Part shown: positions 27,495-41,342 of the stretch, in pieces
Layout of the letters: each line of letters opens with the position of its first letter
How positions within the stretch are numbered: the first letter of the stretch is position 1
Origin: Chrysomallon squamiferum
Taxonomy: Eukaryota > Mollusca > Gastropoda > Neomphalida > Peltospiridae
Direction of reading: 5' to 3'
Assembly (NCBI GenBank): GCA_012295275.1
Contig: CM022679.1
Coordinates: 19,782,342-19,846,341 of the forward strand
Length of the DNA: 64,000 bases
Position numbers and translations under genes: made by a program
The notes under the pieces: generated by a model
Told to the model about the DNA's origin: nothing
Database searches by the model: none
What the model saw: only the letters and a program-made list of their open reading frames with translations

Positions 27495-30400
27495 TAAATA
27501 TTAAGATAGGAAATAGTCAAATTAAAACAGAAGAAATCAGAGTACCAACATGATTAGAAATAAGAAAGAGACAAGAAAGTGACAAAAAGAAATTTAAGAT
27601 ACATATTTACAGTTACAAATATATCTTATTGTAAGATCAAAAGGATAACTGCATCACATTGTTTTAAATTACATCACAGTTATAATAACTAGTTGTAGAC
27701 ATTTGTTTAGAAAATTATAAGAAATACTCTACCTGAAGGATAATTGTTCCATTTGCTACATTTTCCAATACATGTGCTGTGAAGATTGGTCTTACAAATG
27801 TTGGACTTTGGTCATTGATGTCATCCAAGGTAATTTTAACAAACGTGAAATTCATTCTTGGAGGACTGCCTCCTGCAGATAAAGTTCAAATATTAAATAC
27901 ACTGAAAAAGTAATCTGCATTCTTTGAGTATCATGATGATAAAATTGAAGAAAAATTGTTTAAGAAAGCAGCCATTGCCTCTTTTGGGCTAAGAATGAGA
28001 GTGAGCAGAGACAGAACAGATAAATGATTGTTAGATATTTTTACTTCTAATGTAACCTAAAAAATATAATAGCTTTATGATCTCTGAGTAACTGCAATGA
28101 CATTTCATTTAATGGTAAAAATAGCATGAAAATTAATTATGTTCAGATAATTATTATAAAAATATATATTCTATTAATATTACCTGAAGATGTAAAAAAT
28201 AAGTAATTCCCAAAAATGAATAGCCATCTACAAAATTATGATAAAATATACTGAACCAAGTTATTTCAGTAACGTGAAGAGAAAACCAAATGGAAACCTA
28301 CCATCATAAGCCTTGACCAGCAGATCATACTGACTTCGTTGATCATAATCCAGACAGTGAGAGCAAGCAACAGTTATAATCCCAGTGTCAGAAATGTCAA
28401 AAGCATCATCCACATTTCCACCAACAATTTTGTAAGTTACATGTCCTTCTGCACCACAGTCCATATCTTCAGCAGAAATCTGATCAAATAAATACTTGAT
28501 ACTGTAACTCTTTGAAAGTTAGAATTGTACTGAATTCTTTACGTAGACTTGCATATTAAAATACCTATGCATTTATATGATTTGTCCACTTGCTCATATC
28601 CATATATGAATATGATTTAATGTATGACATTCATCTTACCTGCAGAACAAGATCTCCTTTGGTGACATTCTCCAGCAGGACTTGTTCAAACATTCCAGTG
28701 AAGAAAGGTGAGAACTGATTGACGCTAGAAGAAGTGATGACAATGAAAGTTTGGTTAAAGTTGACAGAGTCATTGACTTGTAGACCAATGTAATAACTCT
28801 CCTCACATCCCAAGTCTTCCTTTGTAGTGAGCAGTCCACTGTCAGCAATCTGGAATTCTACAAAACAGTTGATAATACATGTATTTAAATCTGTCTTTTT
28901 ATTTATAGAACAGTTTTAAGTAATAATCTTCAGGCCATTAATTCACTGCTTCAGAGATGATGATAATAATAACAAGAAAAAGAACAAAAAAGAACAAAAA
29001 GAAAAAGAACAGTAAGGACAACAATAACTATTATAATAATAATGGTGATAATAATATTATTGATAATTATATAGTCCTGATGATGATAATATTATTTACA
29101 GATATTCATGAAGATTATATATATATATATAACCTGTCCTGAGTAACATTCTAAGAGTTACTCAGATTATACTGTGTGCAGAAGACAAATGTTTCACAAA
29201 CCAGCAGTGTGATTGGTCAGTGAAAAGTATAACTGGTCTCCATCAGCATCTGCTGCCTCCACCAGCCCCACCAAACCTTCTTTCTCTATGTTCTGTGCTA
29301 TTGTAAAATTGTATGGTGATCCAATAAAATAGGGTGTATTATCATTTTCATTCTTTACTTTTATAATCACTGTGCAGTTCCTGAAAGATAAAGTTAAGAA
29401 CAAATATAGATTTTAAATAGGTAATAATTTTGTTGTTGTTTTAAATTTCTTATTATCTTTTTATTTACTGGTAACATATTTTTAAATTTTTAAATGTAAG
29501 ACACAACTAACAAATATGTGTATACACAGACACGTACAAATGTATACCCTACCTGCTTTGTTTTGGTGATCCCTGATCAGAAGCCATGATGTTGATCACA
29601 TATTCTTTCTGAGACTCATAATCAGTTCCTGATGTCACTGTGAGATCTCCACTAATAGCATTGATTGTAAATGGCTGCAAGGAAAGCATAAACAGAAAAA
29701 TAAGTAAGATAGTTATACAAGTGTTTGGCCATCCTAACAATAAAGATTTAGAAAATAAATGCACCTTTTAGTTACATTTGTTTAAAATCCTTTACTTCAA
29801 ATTTTATATTGTCTTAAAGTTAGAATGGTAAAAGAAGGTAAAAGAAGAAGAAAAAACCCAAGAAAATATATATATTTTCCTTTTTCTTTACATATAGGGA
29901 AACAAGGTAAAATTTAAAAAAAAATTAATATTTGAAGATTTGAAAGATAACTGTCAAGTTCTGCTTTTAGATCACTTACAACATTTTGATGGATTATACT
30001 GTATGTGATGTTTCCATTGTTAGCTGAGTCAATATCTGCTGCATGTATTTCACATCCCACTGATTGGCCAGGCTTAGTACTTTCTGATACTTCACATACA
30101 TAGCTCTCTGTTATAAAAAACAATATACAAATATACATAGCTCTCTGTTATAAAAAACAATATACAAATATACATACCTCTCTGTTATAAAACAAATATA
30201 CAAATATACATAGCTCTCTGTTATAAAACACAATATACAAATATACATAGCTCTCTGTTATAAAACACAAAATACAAATATACATACCTCTCTGTTATAA
30301 AACACAATATACAAATATAGATAGCTCTCTGTTATAAAACACAACATACAAATATACATAGCTCTCTGTTATAAAACACAACATACAAATATACATAGCT

Positions 30401-33400
30401 CTCTGTTATAAAACACAACATACAAATATACATAGCTCTCTGTTTTAAAACACAACATACAAATATACATAGCTCTCTGTTATAAAACACAACATACAAA
30501 TATACATAGCTCTCTGTTATAAAAACAATATATAAATATACATAGCTCTCTGTTATAAAACACAATATACAAATATACATAGCTCTCTGTTATAAAAAAC
30601 AATATACAAATATACATAGCTCTCTGTTATAAAAAACAATATACAAATATACATAGCTCTCTGTTATAAAAAACAATATATAAATAAACACAGGTCTCTG
30701 TTTAACAAACAACATACAAATATACATAGCTCTCTGTTATAAAACACAATATATAAATATACATAGCTCTCTGTTATAAAAACAATATATAAATATACAT
30801 AGCTCTCTGTTATAAAACACAATATACAAATATACATAGCTCTCTGTTATAAAAACAATATATAAATATACATAGCTCTCTGTTATAAAAAACAATATAC
30901 AAATATACATAGCTCTCTGTTATAAAACACAACATACAAATATACATACCTCTCTGTTATAAAACACAACATACAAATATACATAGCTCTCTATTATAAA
31001 AACACAATATACAAATATACATAGCTCTCTGTTATAAAAACAATATATAAATATACATAGCTCTCTGTTATAAAAACAATATACAAATATACATAGCTCT
31101 CTGTTATAAAACACAATATACAAATATACATAGCTCTCTGTTATAAAAACAATATATAAATATACATAGCTCTCTGTTATAAAAAACAGTATACAAATAT
31201 ACTTTCTGATTCTTCACATACATAGCTTTCTGTAATTAAAAAAACAATATACAAATATACTTTCTAATTCACATTACATGTACATAATAACAGATGTATA
31301 AAAGTTTCACTAGATTCTGTGTATATCTAAGTTATTTTTGAAACTATATATGCTAGTTTAATTATACAATGATTTATCTTCTAATAATAAGCAGCTAAAA
31401 TCACATATAGTGATGATATAAAGTGTGTGTACCTTTGTCAAATGTTGGAGCATTATCATTGATATCTGTGATGTTGACAACAACTTCCACAACATCGTTT
31501 TTTCCTTCATCAGACAAATCAGTCGCTTTTACCTTGAACATAAATTAACGTTTAATAATAAAATAATATAGAATAGTAATAATAATAATAATAACAATCA
31601 TCATCATCGTCATTATAATGAAGATTATTATAACATTATATTGATTACTGATGATAGTTATGTAAAAATACTCTTAACAGAACATTTGAAGGTTATATAA
31701 TACAAAATGTGAACAAAAATTACCTTTAGAGTGAATGATCTGTCATTTACTGGTGGGTCGTAGTCAAGTTGTCTGTGGGTAAAGAGCCCACCTGAGATGG
31801 GATTGAGGTAGAAAGTGTTATTGTCATTACCTCCAAGTGATGTCATACAGAACTGTTGCCTCTGTGTCTTTATCTATAGCTGTTAAACTGAAATAAAAAA
31901 TATAAAGAAATAAAAATACAGTGGCACCTCGAGTTACGAATGCTCCAACTTACAAGTTTTTTGATTTATGAGCAGCCAGCTGGTCAATTTTTTGCTTTGA
32001 GTTGCAACCCAAAATATGAATTATGAGTGAGCTTCAGATACACCACCACTAGCTGGTGCAATAAACAACCCAACATCCTGCATCTCACTCATTTGCTTCA
32101 TGTGGTTACCTCGCCATGGAAGCATCTCTGTTGTGTGGTTCTCATGTTTTGTGCAGTATTTTGCCAAATTTCCATGGCACAAGCAAGTGAGTGCAAAGGA
32201 CAATGCTGTGAAGAAGCAGATGATGTCCATTGAATTAAAGCATGAAATCATAGAAAAACATCAGTGAGGTGTGTGTGTAGTGAACAAAGCTAGGCAGTAC
32301 GAGTGTAGTACTTTTATGAGATGTACCATTATGAAGCAGAAGGAGTCGATAAAGGCTGTAACTTCAGCCAAAGGCATTAAAATAATTTCTAAGCTGTGGA
32401 CCTCTGTCCATGAAAAGATGGAGAAACCCTAACATTTCAAAACCAATTTATTTATTTTTATTCTTTTTTATTTTGTTTTTATACAATATTTGTCATTTAT
32501 ACATACATTTTTCTTATTTAATAACATGTTACAAAAAATTAGGGTGATTTTGGGGGGCTGGCCCAGATTAATGGTATTTCAGTTAATTTCATTTGAGAAA
32601 ATTGATCTGATATATGAGCAAATTGAGTTATGAGCTTGGTCAAAGAAAGAATTAAACTCATAAGTCAAGGTATCACTGTATTATCACATCTTGTGATAAA
32701 AATATTATTACATCTTGTGGACCTTTACACTACAACATCAGTAACTGACACCTCTAATATACAAACTGATCATTTCAAAATGTGTTGAGCTTCAATAAAC
32801 AAACTTTCATTTATTCATTGTTTGTAAGTAGGTATTATATGTATGTCTGTGCATGCATGTCTGTATATGTGTGTGTGTGTGTGTATGTTACAAATGTGTG
32901 CATGTCTGTTTGTCTTTGTTACTAAGTATGTGTCATCATATACAAAATGTGTTTCTGGGTATGTGTGTGTGTAATTTAGTGGGTGTGTCTGTTAGTAATT
33001 TATGTGTGTGTATGTATGTGTTTCTATGTGAGAAAGTAATTTTCATTGTAAATATAAAAATGTATGTGTTAAACCTATTTTATACTAACATTTTATGTAT
33101 GTGGTAATTTGTAATATAAAAGAAAAGCAAAGTTCTTACAACAAAATAGGTTTTTCATATGAATAATGTCCCTCGGGAACAGACGCTGAATACAGGGATG
33201 AATTGAAGACTGGAGGATTGTTGTTGACATCCTATAAAAAACATACATACATGTAAGCTATAAGAATTACAAACAGTTCAGTAGTGTTTTAAAATATGAA
33301 TATGCATAATTAAACAAACAAAAAGCCTAATAATATGAAAACTAAAAAACAATATAAGATAAGCTATACCAGTGGTTATTACCAGAGAGACAAATATATA

Positions 33401-36400
33401 TAAGTAAACCATTGTTTTTCACATAAATTTCAACTTTGTTTACATATTTATACATTTATTTTTATTTTCATCATTGTTTTCTATTATCTATTTTTTTAAA
33501 TTTTATATTTGATATAATCAGAATATATATATTTAAAAAACAGATAATAAATGAATAAATATATAAATGTCTGAAATTTATGTGAGAAACAATGGTTTAC
33601 TTACTGTGACATCTATAAGGATATTTAATGTTGCATTCTGGCACTTGCAGTTTCTGGCATATGGTTCTGTGTTGTATCCAGTGACAGTCACATTAAATGT
33701 CCCAAACTTCAAAGTTGTGTTTGATGTAACATGACCTGTGTTTGAAACTGAAAATACAGGATGGCCATCTTTCTTGAAGTACTGGATCTCTTTATTTTTG
33801 CCAGTGTCTGAATCGTAAGCCTGAAATGACATACTGATAGCTTAACTGATGACACTTTGAACATAAAACCTCTTCAGACAAAAACAAAAATTTAATTAAA
33901 ATTTGAAAGTCAGAATTAATTTAACAAAAAGCATCAAAGCTTTTTTTGTTTGTTTTTCAATAAGCATTTTAAAAATGCTATACAGATTCATTTGCTCCTG
34001 AAGCTGTAGCCACAACCACTTTTACTACTGTTATTAGAGTTACTGCTATTACTATAACTGCTACTACCACAATTACTATTACTACTACTACAACTGCTAC
34101 TATTATTGCTACTGTCACCACTACCACTGTTACAATAACCTCTACTATTATTAATACTATTAGCACCACTGCTAGTACTACCATCTCACCATTACTACTA
34201 CTACAACTATTGCTACTACTCTGTCAACAGACCTATTCTAATATTGTTGTTATTTCAATTTCTACTACTATCTCCACTGCTACTATTCTTGTATCACTAG
34301 AAAAAGTTTTATGCCACCACAACTACTATTTCTGCAATCCAGTTTCCACCATAACTGCAACCTCTCTACTACCATTACCACCCCCATTGTTGTGATTATT
34401 TACTTACCTGTGCTGTAAATGACAGATATGACCCTTCTTTATACTTGAGTTTGACAACAGGTGGATCAAACACTGGACCATTATCATTGATGTCTTCAAC
34501 ATTAATTTGGACTTGAGTCACAGAGCTAAGTGATGGCTGACCAGCATCAGACGCAGTCACAAGAAAGCTGTACGAAGTCCTGGTCTCCCTATCTAGCTGC
34601 TCTTTGGTTGTTATAATCCCAGTAGATGAATTCACTTCAAAAGGAAATCTAAATTTATAAAACAACAAAACAACAACACATATATGAATAATGATCACAT
34701 AAAATTGCAAAGCAAATATTTCTAAAAGATATAATAATCTTTCCATTTATAATTTTCTTTCAGTTAATATTTTATTTTCTCTTTCTTTTTATTCATCATT
34801 TTTGTGTCATTAGATTTTTCTTTTCTTTCAAGATAATTGCTGGGTTTCTCATGAGAAAACAATAATAAAATAAATAAATAATGAAAATTCTATTAATAAT
34901 TATAAAAACATATAAAAATATTCAAGCATAATTTTTTTTTATACAAATAAATAACAGGTATCTAAAATGTGGGTGGGATTAGAGGTGAATCATGTATATG
35001 AATAATATGTAAATAAAATATTGTAAATATTATAGTAAAGCAAACATTAAACTATTTATAATATTAGACTAATAATAAATATATAAATGAGAAAACAGAT
35101 ATTTAAAGGTGTGCTTAACATACCCTGATGTCCAGTATTTGAGTTTGCTGTTTAAACCTTCATCTGGATCATTTGCCTGAAATAAATTGCCCGGGTACAA
35201 AATGAAGACCTATTACTGAAAATATTTATCATGAAATCTGTATTATACATTTTATGGCTGCCATGATATGAAACCTGAAATTTTAATTTAAACCTTCACT
35301 GTTGTTATGATAGTTGGAATTAAATCTTAATATTGATATCATTCTGTTAATGTGACATAAAATGATGATTGAAATCCTTCTAAAATCCTTAAATTAAAGT
35401 AACTTATAAAATACTTGCAATTATTTGACCAATGGTTATTGGTACTTCCTCTTCTTCTGTCACATTGAAAATAAATGATTTTTGTGTAAACTGTGGTGCA
35501 TTGTCATTCAAATCTGTTACCTGCACTGCAACAACAGCACTTGTAGCCTACAGAAAATTTAATTTTTATTGCTAACTATAGTAATTTTTCATTCATTATA
35601 AATTAAATTTTAAAATTTGCATGCAAACAATATCTTCTCTTTTTTTTCATAAGTAAACTGTCAACCAAAACAATGTCAGTAGTGAGTTCTTAAATCTTAA
35701 ATACTAATGCAATATTCTTCTACAAAATGTGATTTATAACAGTGTTGGAAAATGCTAATTTGCATTTATGCAATACTTTATGATAATATTATTTGCATCA
35801 AAAGCAAATTTTGTAGAAAATAAGTGTCTACAAAAATAAAATTTAATAAAATATCAATTGCAGTAAGAATTAAGGCATAAAATATCAGAATTAATATTAC
35901 ACCAGCTAATCTGCTTATATCAAAGCAATACTGTAATAGTCAGCTGGAATGAAAAATAATAAATACCGAATTACAGTATATTTAATAAAATGACAGAGTG
36001 TTTCCAGAAAGCCAATTAATCATACAGAAATATTTTACCAATTCTCCATCAGATGCCTGCACTGTTAGTATGTAAGATGAAACTGTTTCCCGGTCCAGTG
36101 CTCCCCTCAGTGTTAGTAAACCACTAAAACAAAAATTAGGTTTAGTTTAAAAGCAAATGTGTGTGTATTCCATATATTTAACTGAAATCCTATTCTGGTG
36201 TTGAATACTAATGTTTAATTTTTCAGGGAATCTATGAAAACTCTTGAAAAAGACTATTTTTGAACCCTAACATAAACCTACTTTTCTATCATCAGTGGAA
36301 CTACTAAATCTCTTTTCTCAGTATGGAATTCATTACACAAGGGTTGTACACACACTGACTTACACCTGGGTTAAATAAAAAAAAATATATAGATATTATA

Positions 36401-39400
36401 ATTTTTAAAGAATTGATAAAATACTAAAATATAATTTTGAAGCTATTTTCTTCTTTGGGCAAAAAAAAAAGAAGTAATATCAAGTAACATTTTATTTAAT
36501 AGCAGTTACTCTTGCTATAAAAGAAATAAAATAGACTTTAAAACTCACAGACAATCTAAACAAGTATTTGATATAACCAGGTTTTATCTGTAACTGTCTT
36601 AGTAACATGTTTTAATGCAATATATTACCTTCTAGAATTTAATGCAAATGTCTCATTGATATTCCCTGAAGTGATATAATATTTGAGATCATCAGTGGCA
36701 TATTTGTCTGGATCATTTGCCTAAAAGTCAAACAGTTAATACTTATATGGTTAGAAACAAAAATAAAGAGGAATATTTTTCTGATCACTGCTTCATATAT
36801 TTAACAAAAAACACAACTGAAATAATAAATATGATTAAAAATGTCCCATATAATAAATATACAATAAAAATTTGTCTTAATAAATGAATAAAAAATATTA
36901 AACAATAAAATAAAATGGACACCAACTGTAAGAAAAATGGTTAGATCAGGATTCATTTATTTGTTTAATTATTGTAATCAGTTTATTAGACATACAAATA
37001 AACCACAAACAGTTTAAATTTTATTATCATTATAAGATATATTACATGTGATAATTATATGTGATAATTTCTAACAAATGCAGTTTGTGAAATGCAGTTA
37101 TCAATTGTTACTTACTGACAGCTGTGTAATTAAAGCTCCCTTTTCTCTGTTCTCACTGACACAGACTGAGAGGTTTGAAATCACAGGAGGTCCAGTGTTT
37201 ACGTCTGTCACATCAACTGTCAGTGGCACCAGTGTTCTTCTACAAAATAAAATAAAAAAATGAAATGTTAAATTTTTACTTGTTTTATAAAATATTCTAC
37301 AAAATAAAAAGGAATCACTATGAAACAATAAACTGTTACTGGTTTTATCAAATATTCTTCTACTAAATAATAAAAGAATAACAATGAAAGATAAAATGGT
37401 CATGGGTTGTACAAAATGTTTTAAGAAAATAGAAAATAAAATAAAAATTGAAAGGATACATTTTTTAATATTTTAAATAATTTAATAATTTACAAAGGAG
37501 CAAAATTTATCTGGTTTATTTTTTTACAAAATCATTTAAGCTTATTTTTCTAAAGAAAGCTCTGTTAAAATTATCATGAAAAATCTTTATATCATAGTTC
37601 TTACATTCTACTTACTTGTCATGTGGTTTTAACGCCTGGTCTTGTGCCACTATGAAAACATAGTGTTGACCAATAGCTTCATCACCAAGGTTACGGAACA
37701 CACTTATCACACCTGTGGTTTTGTTTATGAAAAACATGGCTGGTGTTGGTTGCTGTATTGCATACACTACACTTCCATTTACACCCTCGTCAGCATCAGT
37801 GGCATTCACCTGTTGTGTAGTTATAATTAAAATAGGTGTATAACTGTTTGTTATCTGAGTAAATCAGTGGCATTCACCTGTTGTGTAGTTATAATTAAAA
37901 TAGGTGTATAACTGTTTGTTATCTGAGTAAATCAGTGGCATTCACCTGTTGTGTAGTTATAATTAAAATAGGTGTATAACTGTTAGTTATCTGAGTAAAT
38001 CAGTGGCATTCACCTGTTGTGTAGTTATAATTAAAATAGGTGTATAACTGTTTGTTATCTGAGTAAATCAGTGGCATTCACCTGTTGTGTAGTTATAATT
38101 AAAATAGGTGTATAACTGTTTGTTATCTGAACAATGAGTAAATCAGTTAAGGAAGACATTTCATTCTCTCTGTGACAAAGTTAACCTGCAATTTACTAAG
38201 ATTTCAGAAGAGCAATTATTATTTCTTAAATCATTGTTGCATAAAATAATTAAAATTTTCTAAATATGTAACAAATGGATACAGATAATAAATATTTTTT
38301 GTCATATTAAGAATTAATTCTATCCTGTTATAACAAAAGGAAGAAAATCACTTTTTCAAGTTTTCAAGAAAACAAATCAAAGAGAAGCTGCCTATCTATA
38401 ATGATCTGTAACTTGATTCTTTTTGCCACTCAGTAATCCAATTTGGGCTATGGATCTGCTCTTATACTTATACAAGTTGGACATTTGCTTCCTTCTGCCA
38501 AATCCTGGCAGACTATAACAGATTATGGCTATTAGATAGTTCTTTAATTTATTTATATCCATTACAGCTGGTGCTCCACAAGTGATATATTATTTTAAAT
38601 TAACACTGTATTTTTATTCACTGCCTCTTTGAACAGACTGTTTAATTAGTTGTAATTTTCATTATGAAATTTTGGTTATTTTTACAGCAAGTATGCATAC
38701 CAAACCAACAACATCAGAAATTGAAGCATTTTTTGAAATCTGAAAATGATAGCTGCGTTTGTCAAACACTGGGGCGTTGTCGTTGACGTCAGTAACAAAT
38801 ATGGTGATGTTACTGGGTTGGCTTTCTCGGTGTTCATTTGTCAAAGTCTCTTTTGCATATATCTGAAACAGAAAAATAATATTAAAAATAAAATAAAAAC
38901 AAACAAACAAAATTAAAAAACAAAAAACAACAACACATTCATACATACATACATACATATATACATACAGTATATAATAGTTATTATAATAAAAAGAAAT
39001 GTTTTTCTCAGTTCACAATCTCTGCATAACAATAGTTCTAAAAATTAAATTAAGTAAATTAATTATACACTCTTTAATACATTTATAGACAATGATACTC
39101 TTCATTAGTATAATGTAATCATGTATGATGTAAATTAATATATAAATAGGAACTAACGGATATTTTTTAAGTATACAGTTAATTTCTTAATGTACATGAA
39201 AGATGGATGACTAATTCTTACTTTAAAAAAATAATATTAAGTTAATCAGTAACTTAGTATTGCATACACATGCACATAGACACACACAGACACACTCAGA
39301 CTCACACAGACTCACACAGGCACTTCTGATATTAAAATCACAATGGATTAAAATTCATCATACCTGAAATGTATAAGAACTGCTTTGTTCCCTATCTAAC

Positions 39401-41302
39401 AGCCCATGGACCTGGATCCACCCAGTACTCCCATCAGTTAGAACATCAAACACATTTCCTTCATTGCTTAGGTAAAACTCAAATAATCCGTTTATTCCCT
39501 AAATAGTGAAAACAAATTACTGAAAGTAATAAAACTATTGGGTCATTCCGTGTCAAATCACCCAATGGGTTAAACCCTGGAAATGGAATGGAAAAATATT
39601 AACGAGCTAATGTGAAGCACGTCTGCGACAGGCACACTTTCTGACAGGTCAGCGGGCTTGTCTGTCGCAGAATAGGGGTTAAACCCGACCGTCTCAGATT
39701 TTTATAAAACTTGGTACACTTGTTGACTGTGATGCCACAGCACCAAATCTGAAATATTAGCCCAATCGGATCAGTGGTGTGGGAGATATAGCCCACCGAA
39801 TTTTGAGATTTATGGCAAAAATGGGCGTGACCACCAACCTTAGAACCCTCATATCTCAGGAACTACTGGGCCAATCTTCATAAAATTGGTATTGTTGAAA
39901 AGGCAGTATGACAAGGATTTTTGTTACGTTTGGAAAATATTGGAGTACATTGACCTTTTGACCTTTGCTATGACCTTGAAATTGACCGTGTGGATCACGT
40001 TACCTTGAGATGACCTTTATTGAAATTTAATCTCCCACATGTTAACTATAACATATAAAAGTTTCCTGGGTGTAATATTTTTTGTTTAGCCACAATATAG
40101 ATTTAAAAAATGCACATACATGAAAATAACACCTTTTCAGCCATTAACATCTGATTAACTAAAATCTGAATGAACACCATCTTTCTTGATCATCGAGTAA
40201 GACTGTGGAATCCCTGTCAACAAGTATAGCAAGTTTCATAAAAATCTGAGACGGTCGAGTTTAAATTTTTTTTTGGGGGGGTTGATTTGACATGGAACGA
40301 CAATATTACAAAACACTCAGAACAGACAAATCACCATTTGTGTTTGAAAGTGTAGAGATAACAAATCTGTAATAATAATTTGGGATGGCAAATGTTGTTT
40401 CTTGTGGAGGAAATGTTGAGTGAGACTGACATAAGATTTCATTTAAGTCTAATAATACTATGTTTATTATAAAAATAAAATGTTCTGAAACTAAAGCAAA
40501 TTAATAAAACAAGCAGTAAAATCAACAGCAACAATAACAACAATAATAATAAGAGTAACAATAAATAATTGTAGTAGTAGTAGTAGAAGTAATAATAGTT
40601 TTATAATAACAATAACAGTAACAATAATAACAATTATAACAAAAATAACAAGAATAACAAAAACACTTATTAAAACTAATGAATAATATGACAACATCAC
40701 AATACTTACATGATCTTTATCGGATGCTGAGACTTGTAGCACTAAGAAGCCAGGGTGAGAGTTTTCAGCTATGCTGGTAGTGTAACTTGTCTCTGACATT
40801 TCTGGTGCGTGGTTATTTGTGTCTAACACTGTTATGATCAGTACAGCTGTGTCAAACCTTTCTGTGGGCCGATCTACTTGGTAAGCCTGTTATTTGATGA
40901 CATCTTTTTTAATATTTATTAAACAAAAACATAAAATCAAGGTTTCCAGAAGTTAGCAAAATCTTTTGAAAAAGTCATTTGAATAGAATTATTTCATTTC
41001 AGCTCTTAGCTTCAAAACATAATTTGTATGACCATAATGAGAATCTGTTAAATGCCTTATTTTCTTACCTTTATACCTAGACTGTACATTGGTGGGTTCA
41101 TATCTAGAATTCCTGATACGATTAATGATCCATTAGGAAGCAGTGTGAACAGACTACTATAAGTAGCTTCAGTTTCTGAAGTTAGAGATAACAGAGTTAG
41201 TAAAAGAATGAGATGGGTGGTGGAAGTCAGAAACAAACAGAAGTATAGAAAGCACTTTACGAGAAAGAAAAGATGAATACAGTTATAAAGATCCTGAAAT
41301 GT

Positions 41303-41342
<40 letters not shown>

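Noticed and set aside
30108-31204. Regularly spaced repeats that look superficially like a CRISPR array
   Set aside because: Units are directly tandem with no unique spacers, the surroundings are eukaryotic intron, and the unit is explained by duplication of an exon boundary.
39599-39796. Minus-strand open frame in cadherin intron 11
   Set aside because: Lies wholly inside the inverted-repeat element; a similar frame in the second copy (45949-46239) shows it is repeat sequence, not a host gene.
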